Below, one piece after another: positions 32,352 to 42,245 of a stretch of 64,000 nucleotides of DNA (within the stretch, counting starts at the first letter, position 1; each line of letters begins with the position of its first letter). The notes beneath the pieces are model-generated. The model saw nothing but the letters and a program-made list of their open reading frames with translations, was not told the origin of the DNA and did not search any database. Both the position numbers and the translations under genes were made by a program. This DNA comes from Actinomycetospora succinea. GTDB taxonomy: Bacteria > Actinomycetota > Actinomycetes > Mycobacteriales > Pseudonocardiaceae. Location of the stretch: assembly GCF_004363095.1 (NCBI RefSeq), contig NZ_SNYO01000011.1:162066-226065 (forward strand). Reading direction: 5' to 3'.

Positions 32352-33290
32352 TCAGGCGCTCTCGGCGGCCTGACGGTCCCGGCGGTGCAGCACGTAGCCC
32401 AGCGGCGCCGCGGCGGCGTGCAGGAGCTTCGCCTGCGGGCTCGTCAGCGCCCGGCCCTGCTCGCGGAACCCGCGGCCGTCGTCCCACGAGAAGCGGGCGT
32501 AGTTCGCTGCCGCGCGCACGAACCCGCGCGGGTCGTAGCGGAACCAGCCCAGCTCCTCGTTGAGCGTGATCTTCCAGCGCAGCGCGAACGCCGGCGCCCG
32601 CCAGATCGCGGCCGCCCGGCTCTTCTGGGTGATCGAGTCGTCGCCGTCGACGTGGTAGGTCCGCAGTACCTCGTTGACGAACCGCGTCCGGTAGTGGCGC
32701 GAGATGCGGTTCCACACGATCGCGTCGGGCACGTTGGGCTGGCCGTCGACCTCGGGGAACGGGAACTCGCGGCGCACCGCGGTGGTCTGGAAGCCCCACT
32801 TCTCGCCGGTGACCCCGTACCGGTAGCGGATCTCGAGCGCGTCCGAGTCGGTGGGGTCGTGCGGGAAGCGGGAGCCGACGATCTCGCCGTGCTGGTCGTC
32901 GCACAGCGCGGTGACGGCCGAGAAGCCCGGGCGCCGGTCGTCCGGGATGCCCTTCCAGTGCGCGGCGAAGCGCTCGAGCGCCTCGGGACGGCACTCGTCG
33001 TCGGAGTCCAGCGGCAGGAACAGCTCGCCGCGGGCCTCACGGGCGCCCAGGTTGGCGGCCTTGTGCTTGCCGCCGTGGTCCTGGCGCAGGTATCGGATGG
33101 GGAAGTCCGCCTCGGCGGTCCAACCGGCCACGAGCTCTTCGGAGCCGTCCGTCGACCCGTCGTCGACGATCAGCCACTCGAAGTCGCGCAGGGTCTGCGC
33201 CTGCAGGCTCTTGTACACGCGGGGCAGGGTGTGCGCCCGGTTGTAGCTGGCGGTGAACACCGTGAACAGCGGCTCGGGGAGCGGGGCCAC
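32352..33290 (-). CDS. GT2-family glycosyltransferase
   Basis: 312 residues from GTG 33290, which follows CCCGGAG; longer in-frame upstream sequence is Pro/Arg-rich and unlikely to be coding. FTVFTASYNRAHTLPRVYKSLQAQTL begins the GT-A fold, LIVDDGSTDGSEELV and LPLDSDDECRPEALERF give the nucleotide and DxD motifs, and HVDGDDSIT is in the acceptor side. The C-terminal 60 residues are basic and helical. Its stop is 7 bases from the convergent lyase 3 stop. Probably adds a residue or branch to the polymer. Confidence 0.85.
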   Translation of the reverse strand: MAPLPEPLFTVFTASYNRAHTLPRVYKSLQAQTLRDFEWLIVDDGSTDGSEELVAGWTAEADFPIRYLRQDHGGKHKAANLGAREARGELFLPLDSDDECRPEALERFAAHWKGIPDDRRPGFSAVTALCDDQHGEIVGSRFPHDPTDSDALEIRYRYGVTGEKWGFQTTAVRREFPFPEVDGQPNVPDAIVWNRISRHYRTRFVNEVLRTYHVDGDDSITQKSRAAAIWRAPAFALRWKITLNEELGWFRYDPRGFVRAAANYARFSWDDGRGFREQGRALTSPQAKLLHAAAAPLGYVLHRRDRQAAESA

Positions 33291-33403
33291 CTCCGGGAGG
33301 CTACCGGGGCGCCGGGCGGCGGCTCGGGCGGGCTCGCACCACCCGTTCGGAGGCCGTTCGTCCGCTTCGCCCGGGTCGCCCGGTCGGGGAAACGGGGCCT
33401 CCC

Positions 33404-33409
33404 TACTCT
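33404..33409 (+). promoter_or_regulatory. Candidate -10 box for a leaderless ATP-grasp transcript
   Basis: TACTCT ends six bases before ATG 33416, with no ribosome-binding site between. This is consistent with transcription beginning at or next to the start codon. Confidence 0.3.
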
Positions 33410-33415
33410 GATCGC

Positions 33416-34621
33416 ATGACGACGCACCGAGTCGGGGGTGCGGCCGATGCTCTGCCCGCGTACGTCCTCGGGGGGTACGAGGCGGGGTTGGCCGTGGTGG
33501 GTTCTCTGGGACGAGCGGGGGTCCCCGTCGTGTCCGTGGTGTCCTCACCACGCGAGACGACGCGGCACTCGCGCCACGTCACCGCGTGCGTGACGGCGCC
33601 GGATCCGGCGGACCGCGCACGGGAGCACGTCGACGCGCTGCTGCGCCTCGCCGACTCCCACGGGCCGGGTGTGGTCGTGCCGACCACCGACGAGGCCCTG
33701 GAGGCCGTCTCGGCCCAGCACGACCGCCTCGCGGCACGGCACCTGGTCGCCTGCCCGACCGAGCCCGTGGCCCGCACGTTCCTCGACAAGCGCATCACCA
33801 GCGAGGTCGCCGAGCGCGCCGGCGTCGAGGCGCCGCGCACGGTCTCGCCGGGCTCGTACGACGAGCTCGAGCTCCTCATCGAGCGCCTGCGGCTGCCGTG
33901 CCTGGTCAAGCCGGCCGAGAGCTACCGCTACAACCGGGCGTTCGGCGTCAAGATGAAGCGCGTCCACACGCCCGACGAGCTGCGCACGGCGTGGGGCGAG
34001 GCGCACGAGCTCGGCATCGGCACGATGGTCCAGGAGCTCATCCCGGGGCCGGAGACCGGCGGGGTCAACTACAACGTCTACGTCGCCGGCGGCGAGCCGC
34101 GCGTCGAGATGACCTCCTGCAAGCTGCGCCTCTCGCCCCGCGACTTCGGCTACCCGAGCGCGGTGGTCAGCCGGTACGTCGGCGAGGTGATCGAGCCGGG
34201 CCGGGCGATCGTCGCCGCCATGGGCATCGAGGGCTTCGCGAACGTCGAGTTCAAGCAGGACGAGCGCGACGGCCGGTACAAGCTCATGGAGGTCAACGGG
34301 CGGCCGAACATGTCCGGCCGGCTCGCCGTGCGCTGCGGCGTCGACTTCCCGCTGATGACCTACCGCCACCTCGTGCACGGCGAGATGCCGGCCGCGACGC
34401 CGTGGCCGGAGGGCGTGCACTGGGTGAACGAGTTCAAGGACACCCGGATCGTGCTCGACCGCTGGCGCGACGGGCGGCTCCCGTGGCTGGGCGGGCTGAA
34501 GCCCTACCTGTCGACAGGGGTCTTCGGGACGTTCGACGCGCGCGACCCGCGGCCGTTCCTCGCCCGCGTGCGCGACGGCGTCGCGACGCCGGAGACGAAG
34601 ACCCCGGCCGTCGCGCACTGA
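33416..34621 (+). CDS. ATP-grasp domain carboxylate-amine ligase-like protein
   Basis: 401 residues. An N-terminal pre-ATP-grasp domain (YVLGGYEAGLAVVGSLGRAGVPVVSV) is followed by an ATP-grasp fold with LDKRITSEVAERAGVEAPRT, LPCLVKPAESY (ATP-binding Lys), MVQELIPGPETGGVNYNVYV and FKQDERDGRYKLMEVNGRPNMSG (metal-binding E and N). Such enzymes join a carboxylate to an amine or other nucleophile through an acyl phosphate. In sugar loci they can attach amino acids to uronic acids or peptides to glycans, but the substrate here is unknown. Confidence 0.8.
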   Translation: MTTHRVGGAADALPAYVLGGYEAGLAVVGSLGRAGVPVVSVVSSPRETTRHSRHVTACVTAPDPADRAREHVDALLRLADSHGPGVVVPTTDEALEAVSAQHDRLAARHLVACPTEPVARTFLDKRITSEVAERAGVEAPRTVSPGSYDELELLIERLRLPCLVKPAESYRYNRAFGVKMKRVHTPDELRTAWGEAHELGIGTMVQELIPGPETGGVNYNVYVAGGEPRVEMTSCKLRLSPRDFGYPSAVVSRYVGEVIEPGRAIVAAMGIEGFANVEFKQDERDGRYKLMEVNGRPNMSGRLAVRCGVDFPLMTYRHLVHGEMPAATPWPEGVHWVNEFKDTRIVLDRWRDGRLPWLGGLKPYLSTGVFGTFDARDPRPFLARVRDGVATPETKTPAVAH

Positions 34622-34634
34622 CGCCGACGAGGGG

Positions 34635-34660
34635 TCTACCCGCAACATCACCCGGGTAGA
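34635..34660 (+). terminator. Hairpin between ATP-grasp and transporter genes
   Basis: TCTACCCG (34635-34642) pairs perfectly with CGGGTAGA (34653-34660) around a ten-base loop. It lies 14 bases after one stop and nine bases before ATG 34670, so it may be a terminator or an operator. Confidence 0.45.
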
Positions 34661-34669
34661 GCCTTCGCC

Positions 34670-36091
34670 ATGCCGGAACCCGGGACGAACTCCGACGGAC
34701 CCCACACCGTCGACGGCGTCACCGTCACGCCGCCGGGCCTCGTGCGGCGCGCGGTCACGGCGTCGGGGATCGGCAACGTCACCGAGTGGTACGACTTCGG
34801 TGTCTACGCCTACCTGGAGACGACGATCCAGGTGGTGTTCCTGCCGCCGGGCACCGCCGGGGGCCCCGTCATCACCGCCGCCCTGTTCGCGGCGTCGTTC
34901 GTCGCGCGACCCTTCGGCGGGCTGTTCTTCGGACCGCTGGCCGACCGCATCGGCCGCACCAAGACCCTGGCCACGACCATGCTGCTGATGGCGGTGGCCA
35001 CGTTCGGGATCGGCCTGCTGCCGACGTACGCCTCCATCGGCATGGCGGCGCCGCTGCTGCTGCTCCTGTGCCGGCTGCTGCAGGGCTTCTCCACCGGCGG
35101 CGAGTACGCCGGGGCGATGACGTTCGTCGCCGAGTACGCGCCGGACCGCCGCCGCGGCTTCCTGGCGAGCTTCCTGGAGTTCGGCACGATCACCGGCTAC
35201 CTGCTGGGCGCGGGCGTGGTCACCGTGCTCCAGGCCGTCCTCGGGGAGGACTCCCCCGAGCTCCTGAGCTGGGGCTGGCGGATCCCGTTCCTCATCGCCC
35301 TGCCGATGGGGATGATCGGTCTCTACCTGCGCTACCGCCTCGAGGAGACGCCGGCGTTCAGCCAGCTCTCGGGGTCCTCGGAGGAGCAGGGCAAGCAGTC
35401 GTTCCGGGAGTTCTTCCGCGCGGCGGCCCGCTACGGGTGGCGCCCGGTGCTCGTCTGCGGCGGCCTGGTGATCGTCTTCAACGTCACCAACTACACGCTC
35501 ACCACCGTCGTGCCCACCTACCTCACCGAGACGCTCGGCGAGTACGGGGCGCCGACGGTGACGACGACGACCTCGCACGTCCTGCAGATCGTGCTGTTCC
35601 TCGTGCTCCTGGCCGTCGTGCCCGTGCTGGGCAGGCTCGCCGACCGCGTCGGCCGCAAGCCGATCATCCTCACCGGCTGCGTCATGCTCCTGGTGCTCGC
35701 CCTCCCGGCGTTCCTGCTGCTGCGCACGGGGTCGATCCCCGGCGTCCTCGGGGGCCTGCTCCTGCTCGGCCTCACGATGGTGTGCTTCAACGCGACGATG
35801 CCCTCGACGCTGCCCTCGCTGTTCAGCACCGGCGTGCGCTACGGGTCGCTCGCGATCACCTTCAACGTCGCGGTCTCGGTGTTCGGCGGCACCACGTCGG
35901 TCATCGTCGAGGGGCTCATCGCCCTCACCGGGGTGCTGGTGATGCCGGCGGTGTACCTGGTGCTCGCGGCCGTCGTCGGCCTCGTCGCCGTGCGGTACCT
36001 GCGGGAACCGGGGACGTCGCCGCTGCCGGGCTCGCAGCCCGCGGCCACCTCGGACGAGGAGGCCCGCGAGCTGGCCCGCGCGAACGGCTGA
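34670..36091 (+). CDS. MFS transporter, metabolite:H+ symporter (MHS) family
   Basis: 473 residues with twelve predicted membrane segments. [19 protein letters not shown] and [14 protein letters not shown], plus [23 protein letters not shown], are the MHS (ProP/citrate/alpha-ketoglutarate) signatures, and [10 protein letters not shown] repeats the MFS loop motif in the second half. It should carry an organic acid or osmolyte with protons. Its stop is one base from the convergent PAP2 gene. Confidence 0.87.
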   Translation: MPEPGTNSDGPHTVDGVTVTPPGLVRRAVTASGIGNVTEWYDFGVYAYLETTIQVVFLPPGTAGGPVITAALFAASFVARPFGGLFFGPLADRIGRTKTLATTMLLMAVATFGIGLLPTYASIGMAAPLLLLLCRLLQGFSTGGEYAGAMTFVAEYAPDRRRGFLASFLEFGTITGYLLGAGVVTVLQAVLGEDSPELLSWGWRIPFLIALPMGMIGLYLRYRLEETPAFSQLSGSSEEQGKQSFREFFRAAARYGWRPVLVCGGLVIVFNVTNYTLTTVVPTYLTETLGEYGAPTVTTTTSHVLQIVLFLVLLAVVPVLGRLADRVGRKPIILTGCVMLLVLALPAFLLLRTGSIPGVLGGLLLLGLTMVCFNATMPSTLPSLFSTGVRYGSLAITFNVAVSVFGGTTSVIVEGLIALTGVLVMPAVYLVLAAVVGLVAVRYLREPGTSPLPGSQPAATSDEEARELARANG

Positions 36092-36092
36092 G

Positions 36093-36893
36093 TCAGCGGG
36101 CGGCCCGCGGCAGCACGTCGGTGGGCCGCTCGCGGGGGTCGAACGAGCGCGGGTCGGGGCCCGGGTCGCCGACGACGTCGGACCAGGCGTCGATCGCCAG
36201 GGCCGCCCCGAGCACGACGGCCGCGGCGACGCCGAGCGCGCCGAGGGTGTCGGTCGGGTAGTGGTAGCCGCGGACGACGAGGCCCACGCCGACGGCGAGG
36301 ACGAGCGCGGCGAGGCCCGACACGGCGAGCAGGCGCAGCGCGCGCGGCACCGCGGTCAGGCCGAGCACCAGCACCCCGCACGCGACGGCGAGCGAGGCCA
36401 CCGACGTCGTGTGCCCGCTCGGGAACGCCAGCTCGCCGCCGCGCGTGCGCTCCACGAGCGGCTTGAGCACCAGCGAGGTCGTCACCATCGCGGTCGGCGG
36501 GCCGAGCAGCACCAGAGCGAGCCCGCGCCCGCCGCGCAGGAACCAGGCGAGCGGGGCGAGCGCGACCAGCGCCACGGCGACCGGCAGCGGGCCGCCCAGC
36601 GCCGCGAACGCCTGCGCCAGGACCCGGGACGCGCCGTGCTGCGCGTCGAGCAGGGCCGTGAGCTCGCGGTCGGTGCTCCCGGCGTCCGTGGCGCCCGCGT
36701 ACCGCCAGCCCAGCACGGCCGTCACCAGCGCCGCCGCGAGCGCCGTGAGCGCCACCCGGGAGCGGGCGCCCGCACGGACCAGGGGGCCGGACCGTTCGGC
36801 GTACCCCGCGGCCCGGGGAGCGGGGCGCGAGGTGGCGATGGGGCGGGTGATGCGGAGCGGGGTCGGAGTCGTGCCCGTCGGCGAGCGCGTCAT
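36093..36893 (-). CDS. PAP2-superfamily membrane phosphatase
   Basis: 266 residues from ATG 36893. Several membrane helices hold the phosphatase motifs [10 protein letters not shown] (first motif, with R-T-R-G rather than the usual R-P), AFPSGHTTS (catalytic His) and VRGYHYPTD (nucleophile His with Asp). PAP2 enzymes hydrolyse lipid phosphates such as undecaprenyl pyrophosphate or phosphatidate at the outer membrane face. Recycling of the undecaprenyl carrier would suit a polysaccharide locus, but this is inference. Confidence 0.82.
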   Translation of the reverse strand: MTRSPTGTTPTPLRITRPIATSRPAPRAAGYAERSGPLVRAGARSRVALTALAAALVTAVLGWRYAGATDAGSTDRELTALLDAQHGASRVLAQAFAALGGPLPVAVALVALAPLAWFLRGGRGLALVLLGPPTAMVTTSLVLKPLVERTRGGELAFPSGHTTSVASLAVACGVLVLGLTAVPRALRLLAVSGLAALVLAVGVGLVVRGYHYPTDTLGALGVAAAVVLGAALAIDAWSDVVGDPGPDPRSFDPRERPTDVLPRAAR

Positions 36894-37065
36894 GGGCGCC
36901 CACCCTGCACGATCACCGGGCCGGGTCGAGGAGGCTCCCCGGGACGGGGCAGAGTAGGACCCCATCGGTCGGCGCGGCGTCAACCCCGAGGCGCGGGTCT
37001 CCGCCCGATCGTCCGAACCGGGCCCCCGTCCGGAGGTCCCGTTCCGGAGAGCGCCGGAGGTGGGC

Positions 37066-38784
37066 ATGCCCGCGGATCACGGCCCGGACGGCACGACCAC
37101 GATCCACGCCGTCGCCCCGGCGGCGCACGCCCGCGCCGAGGCCCGGGCCGCGCTGCTCGACCGCACGCGGAACGCCGTGCTGACCGCCACCCTCGTCCCC
37201 TCCCCCGACCCGCGCGGCAGCGCCGCCGCGCTCGACGCCGTGCTCGGCGCGCCCGCCGCCCGCACTGCCGAGCCGGGGCTGCGGGCCCTGCTGCTGCGCC
37301 AGAGCCTCGTCGCCCGGGTGCTGCTGGCCGCGGAGCCGGCCGTGTCCCCCGGGACGTGCACGCGGGACACGGAGACCGAGGCCCAGCTCGACGAGCTGCT
37401 CGAGCTCGTCGCCGCCCACGGGCTGTCGCTGTTCGGCGCCGACGCGCAGATGCTGCGGGCCCGCCGCGCGCTGCTCGTCGACGACGAGGAGTCCGCGCTC
37501 TCGGCCGTGGCGACGGGCCTCGCGCACCTCGAGGAGCCCGTCCTCGTCGACCACTCCCCGACCGTCGCCGAGCACCGCCACAACGTCGCCTGCTCCCGGC
37601 GCCTCGCGGCCAGCACGCTGGTCTCGCTGGGCCTGCACGACCTCGCCGACACCCTCGTCGAGCACCCCGGCGAGGACGGCACGGGCGGCTACGAGCGCGT
37701 GCGCCTCGGGGTGTCCTGGGGCGTGCGGCTCGAGCGCGCCGGGCGGCCGGGCGGCGAGCGCCTCGGCGACGCCGTCGCCCTCGCCTCGGCGATCGGCCCC
37801 CGGGCGGCGGGCGTCCAGCGGCCGCTGCTCGCCGCCGCCGGGGTGCTCGCGTGCCCGGACCGCGGGCCGGCACCGACCGCCGAGGAGCGACGGATCGCCC
37901 GGCGCGGGGCGGCCGCGCTGGCGGCCGGGCACGTGGTGCCGTCCCAGCACGACCGCCTCATCGTCGAGCTCGCCCGGGCCCGCGCCCTCGAGCGGGCGGG
38001 CGACCACGACGCGGCGGTCGCCGTGCTCGCCACGCGCCGGACGCGCCCGCCCCGGGGCGAGGCGAGCCTGATGCTCGCGGTCACCCGCGAGCTCGCGCGG
38101 CTGCGCACCCGGATCGCGACCGCGGGCGGGCCCCGGCAGGCGGCCGAGTCGGCGCTGGGCGACTACGTCGCCGACCTCGAGGCCGAGCTGTGGACGCTGC
38201 ACCGCGCGCGGGCGCTCTCCCTGCGCACCGGGCTCGCGCACGACCGCCTGCGCCGCGAGCACGGCCAGGTCACCGCCCTCGCGCTCGCCGACCCGCTCAC
38301 CGGGCTGCCCAACCGCCGCGCCCTCGACCAGCACCTCGAGGAGGTCCTCGCCGGCACCGCCTCCGCCGCCGTGGCGATGATCGACGTCGACCGCTTCAAG
38401 CAGATCAACGACACCGTCTCCCACGCGCGCGGCGACGAGGTGCTGCGCGGCGTGGCGACCGCGCTGCGCTCGTCGTTGCGCGCCCCCGACCTCGTCGCGC
38501 GCTACGGCGGCGACGAGTTCGTCGTCGTCCTGCCCGAGACCGCGGTGGGCGACGCCGCCGCCGCGCTGGGCCGCGCCCGGTCGGCGGTGGCGGGGCTGCC
38601 CGCCGCGCGCGGCTGCCCGGTGACGCTCTCGGTCGGCGTGGTCGCGGCGCGCAGCGGCGAGGGCCCGGCGGACGTCCTCGCCCGCGCCGACGCCGCGATG
38701 TACGCCGCGAAGCGGGCCGGCGGCGACGCGGTGCGCACCCACGACGGCCCGGCGACCGGGGCCTTTGCGGCGAACCGGACATGA
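37066..38784 (+). CDS. GGDEF-domain diguanylate cyclase with helical N-terminal sensor region
   Basis: 572 residues from ATG 37066, placed five bases after GGAGG (37056-37060). The N-terminal about 390 residues are alpha-helical, Ala/Leu/Arg-rich, with no membrane segment, and resemble TPR-like helical repeats. The GGDEF domain has [24 protein letters not shown] and [11 protein letters not shown] with GGDEF at 481-485. The inhibitory I-site RxxD is present as RAPD (472-475). It should make cyclic di-GMP and be product-inhibited. Cyclic di-GMP commonly controls exopolysaccharide production, so its place beside this locus is suggestive. Confidence 0.88.
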   Translation: MPADHGPDGTTTIHAVAPAAHARAEARAALLDRTRNAVLTATLVPSPDPRGSAAALDAVLGAPAARTAEPGLRALLLRQSLVARVLLAAEPAVSPGTCTRDTETEAQLDELLELVAAHGLSLFGADAQMLRARRALLVDDEESALSAVATGLAHLEEPVLVDHSPTVAEHRHNVACSRRLAASTLVSLGLHDLADTLVEHPGEDGTGGYERVRLGVSWGVRLERAGRPGGERLGDAVALASAIGPRAAGVQRPLLAAAGVLACPDRGPAPTAEERRIARRGAAALAAGHVVPSQHDRLIVELARARALERAGDHDAAVAVLATRRTRPPRGEASLMLAVTRELARLRTRIATAGGPRQAAESALGDYVADLEAELWTLHRARALSLRTGLAHDRLRREHGQVTALALADPLTGLPNRRALDQHLEEVLAGTASAAVAMIDVDRFKQINDTVSHARGDEVLRGVATALRSSLRAPDLVARYGGDEFVVVLPETAVGDAAAALGRARSAVAGLPAARGCPVTLSVGVVAARSGEGPADVLARADAAMYAAKRAGGDAVRTHDGPATGAFAANRT

Positions 38785-38841
38785 CCTCCCCGGCGGCACG
38801 CCCCGGCCGCACGCCCCGGCCGGGCGGCGAGGAGGCCGCCG

Positions 38842-38847
38842 TAGGAT
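38842..38847 (+). promoter_or_regulatory. Candidate -10 box for glmU-prs
   Basis: TAGGAT about 70 bases before ATG 38916, in the only non-coding stretch upstream of glmU. Confidence 0.35.
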
Positions 38848-38915
38848 CGGACCGTCGAGCCCCGGACCCGGGGCCGGTCCGCGCAGGAGTGGCAGGAACG
38901 GGAGTCACCGAGCCG

Positions 38916-40382
38916 ATGGCGCCGAGCCCGACCGCCAGCCCGACCGCCGTCGTCGTCCTGGCCGCCGGTGAGGGCACCCGGATGCACTCGGCGACCCCGA
39001 AGGTGCTCCACCCCGTCGGCGGTCGCAGCCTGCTCGGCCACGCGGTGCACGCCGCCGCCGGCACGGGCCCCGAGCACCTGGTCGTCGTGGTCGGCCACGA
39101 GCGCGAGCAGGTCGGCACCCACACGCTCGGGCTCGCGGCCGAGGTCGACCGCGAGGTCCTCACCGCCGTGCAGGACCGCCGCCGCGGCACCGGGCACGCG
39201 GTGGCCTGCGGCGTCGACCGGCTGCCGTCCGACCTCACCGGCACCGTCCTCGTCTCCTACGGCGACGTGCCCCTGCTCGACGCCGCGACCCTGCGCGCCC
39301 TCATCGGCGAGCACTCCTCCGGCGACTACGCCGTCACGCTCCTGACCGCCGAGCTCGACGACCCGCGCGGCTACGGCCGCGTCGTGCGCGACGACGCGAA
39401 CCAGGTCACCGCGATCGTCGAGCACCGTGACGCGACGCTCGAGCAGCTCGCGATCGGCGAGGTCAACTCCGGGGTCTACGCCTTCGACCTCGCGTTCCTG
39501 CGCGACGCGCTGAGCCGCCTGACCACCGACAACGCCCAGGGCGAGCTGTACCTCACCGACGTCGTGGCGATCGCCGCCCGCGAGGCGCGCGGGGTCGGTG
39601 CCGTCGAGACCGAGGACCCCTGGCTGGTCGCCGGCGTCAACGACCGGGTGCAGATGGCCGAGCTGGGCGCCGAGCTCAACCGCCGGCTGCTCGAGCGCTG
39701 GATGCGCGCCGGGGTCACGGTCGTCGACCCGCGCTCGACCTGGGTGGACGTCGGCGTCCGCCTCGAGCGCGACGTCACGCTGCACCCGGGCACCCAGCTG
39801 CACGGCACCACGAGCGTCGCCGAAGGTGCGTCGATCGGCCCCGACACCACGCTGACCGACGTCGCCGTCGGCGCGCGGGCGGCGGTGGTGCGCACGCACG
39901 GGTCGTCGTCGCGCGTCGGCCCGGAGACCTCCGTGGGGCCGTTCGCCTACCTGCGCCCGGGCGTCGAGCTCGACGCCCGGGGCAAGATCGGCACCTTCGT
40001 CGAGGTCAAGAACGCCCACATCGGCGAGGGCAGCAAGGTCCCGCACCTGACCTACGTCGGCGACGCGACGATCGGCGAGGCCAGCAACATCGGCGCGTCG
40101 TCGGTGTTCGTCAACTACGACGGCGTCACCAAGCACCGTACGGTCGTGGGGTCGCACGTCCGCACCGGTTCGGACAACACGTTCGTCGCACCGGTGACGG
40201 TCGGGGACGGTGCCTACACCGGAGCGGGCACCGTCGTCCGCGAGGACGTTCCCCCCGGGGCCCTCGCGGTGTCCTCGGGGCCGCAGCGCAACCTCGAGGG
40301 CTGGGTGACCCGGAAACGTCCGGGCACCGCCGCGGCGCAGGCCGCCGAGCAAGCTACGAAGGCCGAGCAGGAGGACCCGTGA
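38916..40382 (+). CDS. glmU: Bifunctional N-acetylglucosamine-1-phosphate uridyltransferase / glucosamine-1-phosphate acetyltransferase
   Basis: 488 residues. N-terminal pyrophosphorylase domain with [31 protein letters not shown] and YGDVPLL. C-terminal left-handed beta-helix with hexapeptide repeats, including [42 protein letters not shown] and [17 protein letters not shown]. It makes UDP-GlcNAc for peptidoglycan and other glycans in the cytoplasm. Start ATG 38916 follows GGGAG. The stop overlaps the prs start (GTGA). Confidence 0.96.
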   Translation: MAPSPTASPTAVVVLAAGEGTRMHSATPKVLHPVGGRSLLGHAVHAAAGTGPEHLVVVVGHEREQVGTHTLGLAAEVDREVLTAVQDRRRGTGHAVACGVDRLPSDLTGTVLVSYGDVPLLDAATLRALIGEHSSGDYAVTLLTAELDDPRGYGRVVRDDANQVTAIVEHRDATLEQLAIGEVNSGVYAFDLAFLRDALSRLTTDNAQGELYLTDVVAIAAREARGVGAVETEDPWLVAGVNDRVQMAELGAELNRRLLERWMRAGVTVVDPRSTWVDVGVRLERDVTLHPGTQLHGTTSVAEGASIGPDTTLTDVAVGARAAVVRTHGSSSRVGPETSVGPFAYLRPGVELDARGKIGTFVEVKNAHIGEGSKVPHLTYVGDATIGEASNIGASSVFVNYDGVTKHRTVVGSHVRTGSDNTFVAPVTVGDGAYTGAGTVVREDVPPGALAVSSGPQRNLEGWVTRKRPGTAAAQAAEQATKAEQEDP

Positions 40383-41362
40383 CCGTCAGCATGTCGTCGA
40401 CCCCGAAGAAGAGCCTCATGCTCTTCTCCGGACGGGCCCACCCCGAGCTCGCCGAGGAGATCGCCAAGGAGCTCGACGTCACGATCACCCCGCAGGCGGC
40501 GTACGACTTCGCCAACGGGGAGATCTTCGTCCGCTTCGAGGAGTCGGTCCGCGGCTCCGACGCGTTCGTGATCCAGAGCCACACGGCTCCCATCAACCAG
40601 TGGATCATGGAGCAGCTCATCATGATCGACGCCCTGAAGCGGGCGTCGGCCAAGCGCATCACCGCCGTGGTCCCGTTCTACGGCTACGCCCGGCAGGACA
40701 AGAAGCACCGCGGCCGCGAGCCCATCTCGGCGCGCCTCATCGCGGACATGCTCAAGACCGCGGGTGCGCACCGGATCATGACGATCGACCTGCACACCGA
40801 CCAGATCCAGGGCTTCTTCGACGGCCCCGTCGACCACCTGCTGGCCAACAAGGTCCTCGCCGAGCACCTGCGCGACACCTACGCCGACCACGACCTCGCC
40901 GTCGTCGCCCCCGACTCAGGCCGTGTCCGCGTCGCCGAGAAGTGGGCGGACATGCTCGGCGGCGTCCCGCTCGCCTTCATCCACAAGAGCCGCGACAAGA
41001 CCAAGCCCAACGAGGTCGTCGCCAACCGCGTGGTCGGTGACGTCGAGGGACGCTGCTGCATCCTCGTCGACGACATGATCGACACCGGCGGCACGATCGC
41101 CAAGGCCACCGAGGCCCTCCTCGCCGACGGCGCGTCCGACGTGGTCATCGCCGCCACCCACGGCGTGCTCTCCGGCCCGGCCGTCGAGCGGCTCTCCACC
41201 TGCGGCGCGCGCGAGGTCATCGTCACCAACACGCTGCCGATCCCGGACGAGAAGCGCTTCCCGTCGCTGACCGTGCTCTCCATCGCGCCGGTGATCGCCC
41301 GCGCCGTGCGCGAGGTCTTCGAGGACGGTTCGGTGACGAACCTCTTCGACGGAAATGCCTAG
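40379..41362 (+). CDS. prs: Ribose-phosphate pyrophosphokinase (PRPP synthetase)
   Basis: 327 residues from GTG 40379. [31 protein letters not shown] and PRPP-binding loop [13 protein letters not shown] are class I PRPP synthetase signatures, with [16 protein letters not shown] as well. It makes PRPP from ribose-5-phosphate and ATP for nucleotide, His and Trp synthesis. The glmU-prs pairing is conserved in actinobacteria. Confidence 0.96.
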   Translation: MTVSMSSTPKKSLMLFSGRAHPELAEEIAKELDVTITPQAAYDFANGEIFVRFEESVRGSDAFVIQSHTAPINQWIMEQLIMIDALKRASAKRITAVVPFYGYARQDKKHRGREPISARLIADMLKTAGAHRIMTIDLHTDQIQGFFDGPVDHLLANKVLAEHLRDTYADHDLAVVAPDSGRVRVAEKWADMLGGVPLAFIHKSRDKTKPNEVVANRVVGDVEGRCCILVDDMIDTGGTIAKATEALLADGASDVVIAATHGVLSGPAVERLSTCGAREVIVTNTLPIPDEKRFPSLTVLSIAPVIARAVREVFEDGSVTNLFDGNA

Positions 41363-41969
41363 CCTCTGGACCGAGCACGTCGTCCCGCGGCTCGTCGACG
41401 TCACGCTCGGCACCGAGGACGTCCGCGCCCTGCGGGAGCGCGTCGTGTCGCGGGCGCGCGGCGAGGTCGTCGAGCTGGGGTTCGGCAGCGGGCCGACCCT
41501 GCCGCTCTACCCGGCGGCGGTGACCTCGGTGCGTGCCGTGGAGCCGTCGGCCGTGGCCCGCCGGCGCGGGGCGCGGCGGATCGCGGAGGCGTCGATCCCG
41601 GTCGAGCACGTGGGCCTCGACGGCGCCGACCTCGACCTGCCCGACGACTGCGCCGACACCGTCGTCAGCACGTTCACGCTCTGCACGATCCCGGACGTCG
41701 ACCGCGCGCTGCGCGAGGTCCGCCGGGTCCTGCGCCCCGGCGGGCAGCTGCTCTTCCTCGAGCACGGCCTGTCGCCCGACGCCCGCACCGCCCGCTGGCA
41801 GCACCGCCTCGACGGGTTCCAGCAGCGCGTCGCCGGCGGGTGCCACCTGACCCGCCCCATCGACGGCCTCGTCCGCGACGCCGGCCTGACGGTCACGGAC
41901 CTGAGCCACGACCGCCTGCGCGCCCCCGGCCCGATGGCGTACCTCTACCTCGGTGCCGCGACCCCCTGA
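41355..41969 (+). CDS. Class I SAM-dependent methyltransferase (Methyltransf_11 type)
   Basis: 204 residues, ATG overlapping the end of prs by 8 bp. SAM motif I VVELGFGSGPTLPLYP, motif II region ADLDLPDDCADTVVSTFTLCTIPD, and REVRRVLRPGGQLLFLEHG are typical of small-molecule methyltransferases. Substrate unknown; the coupling to prs does not reveal a role. Confidence 0.85.
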   Translation: MPSLWTEHVVPRLVDVTLGTEDVRALRERVVSRARGEVVELGFGSGPTLPLYPAAVTSVRAVEPSAVARRRGARRIAEASIPVEHVGLDGADLDLPDDCADTVVSTFTLCTIPDVDRALREVRRVLRPGGQLLFLEHGLSPDARTARWQHRLDGFQQRVAGGCHLTRPIDGLVRDAGLTVTDLSHDRLRAPGPMAYLYLGAATP

Positions 41970-42245
41970 CCTCACCTCGCCGATCCACTGCGCGCTCCTG
42001 CCCTCCACCCCGGCCGGCGATCGGGGCACTCGGAGATCACCGAGCGGAAAGGCACCCCCGGAGGGCATCCGAGGGCGCATATCGACCTGCTGATCTCTAC
42101 GCGACCCGCCGGGGAGCTCATGATCGCCGTTTCGGTGACGATCGCCCTCAAATCTGACAGCGAACGTCACCAGGACGGCGATCACGGGCGATCCGGGTAC
42201 ACAGCGCGCTCCTGATCTCCGCCGCGACCCCCTGAGACAGCGTGC
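41970..42245. other. Non-coding spacer with hairpins and short direct repeats between convergent methyltransferase genes
   Basis: No gene is supported. GCCGCGACCCCCTGA occurs at both ends (41955-41969 and 42221-42235), and GCGCGCTCCTG occurs at 41990-42000 and 42204-42214. A small hairpin CTCGG-AGATCA-CCGAG lies at 42029-42044, and a longer imperfect one at 42121-42184. Confidence 0.5.
42121..42184. terminator. Imperfect 20-bp inverted repeat, probable bidirectional terminator
   Basis: Arms 42121-42140 and 42165-42184 are complementary at 17 of 20 positions around a 24-base loop. It lies between two convergent genes (stops at 41969 and 42246). Confidence 0.45.

Noticed and set aside
36261..38915. 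Extended N-terminus of the glmU frame reaching back over the GGDEF and PAP2 genes
   Set aside because: It is Arg/Pro-rich shadow sequence; the GlmU domain starts normally at ATG 38916.
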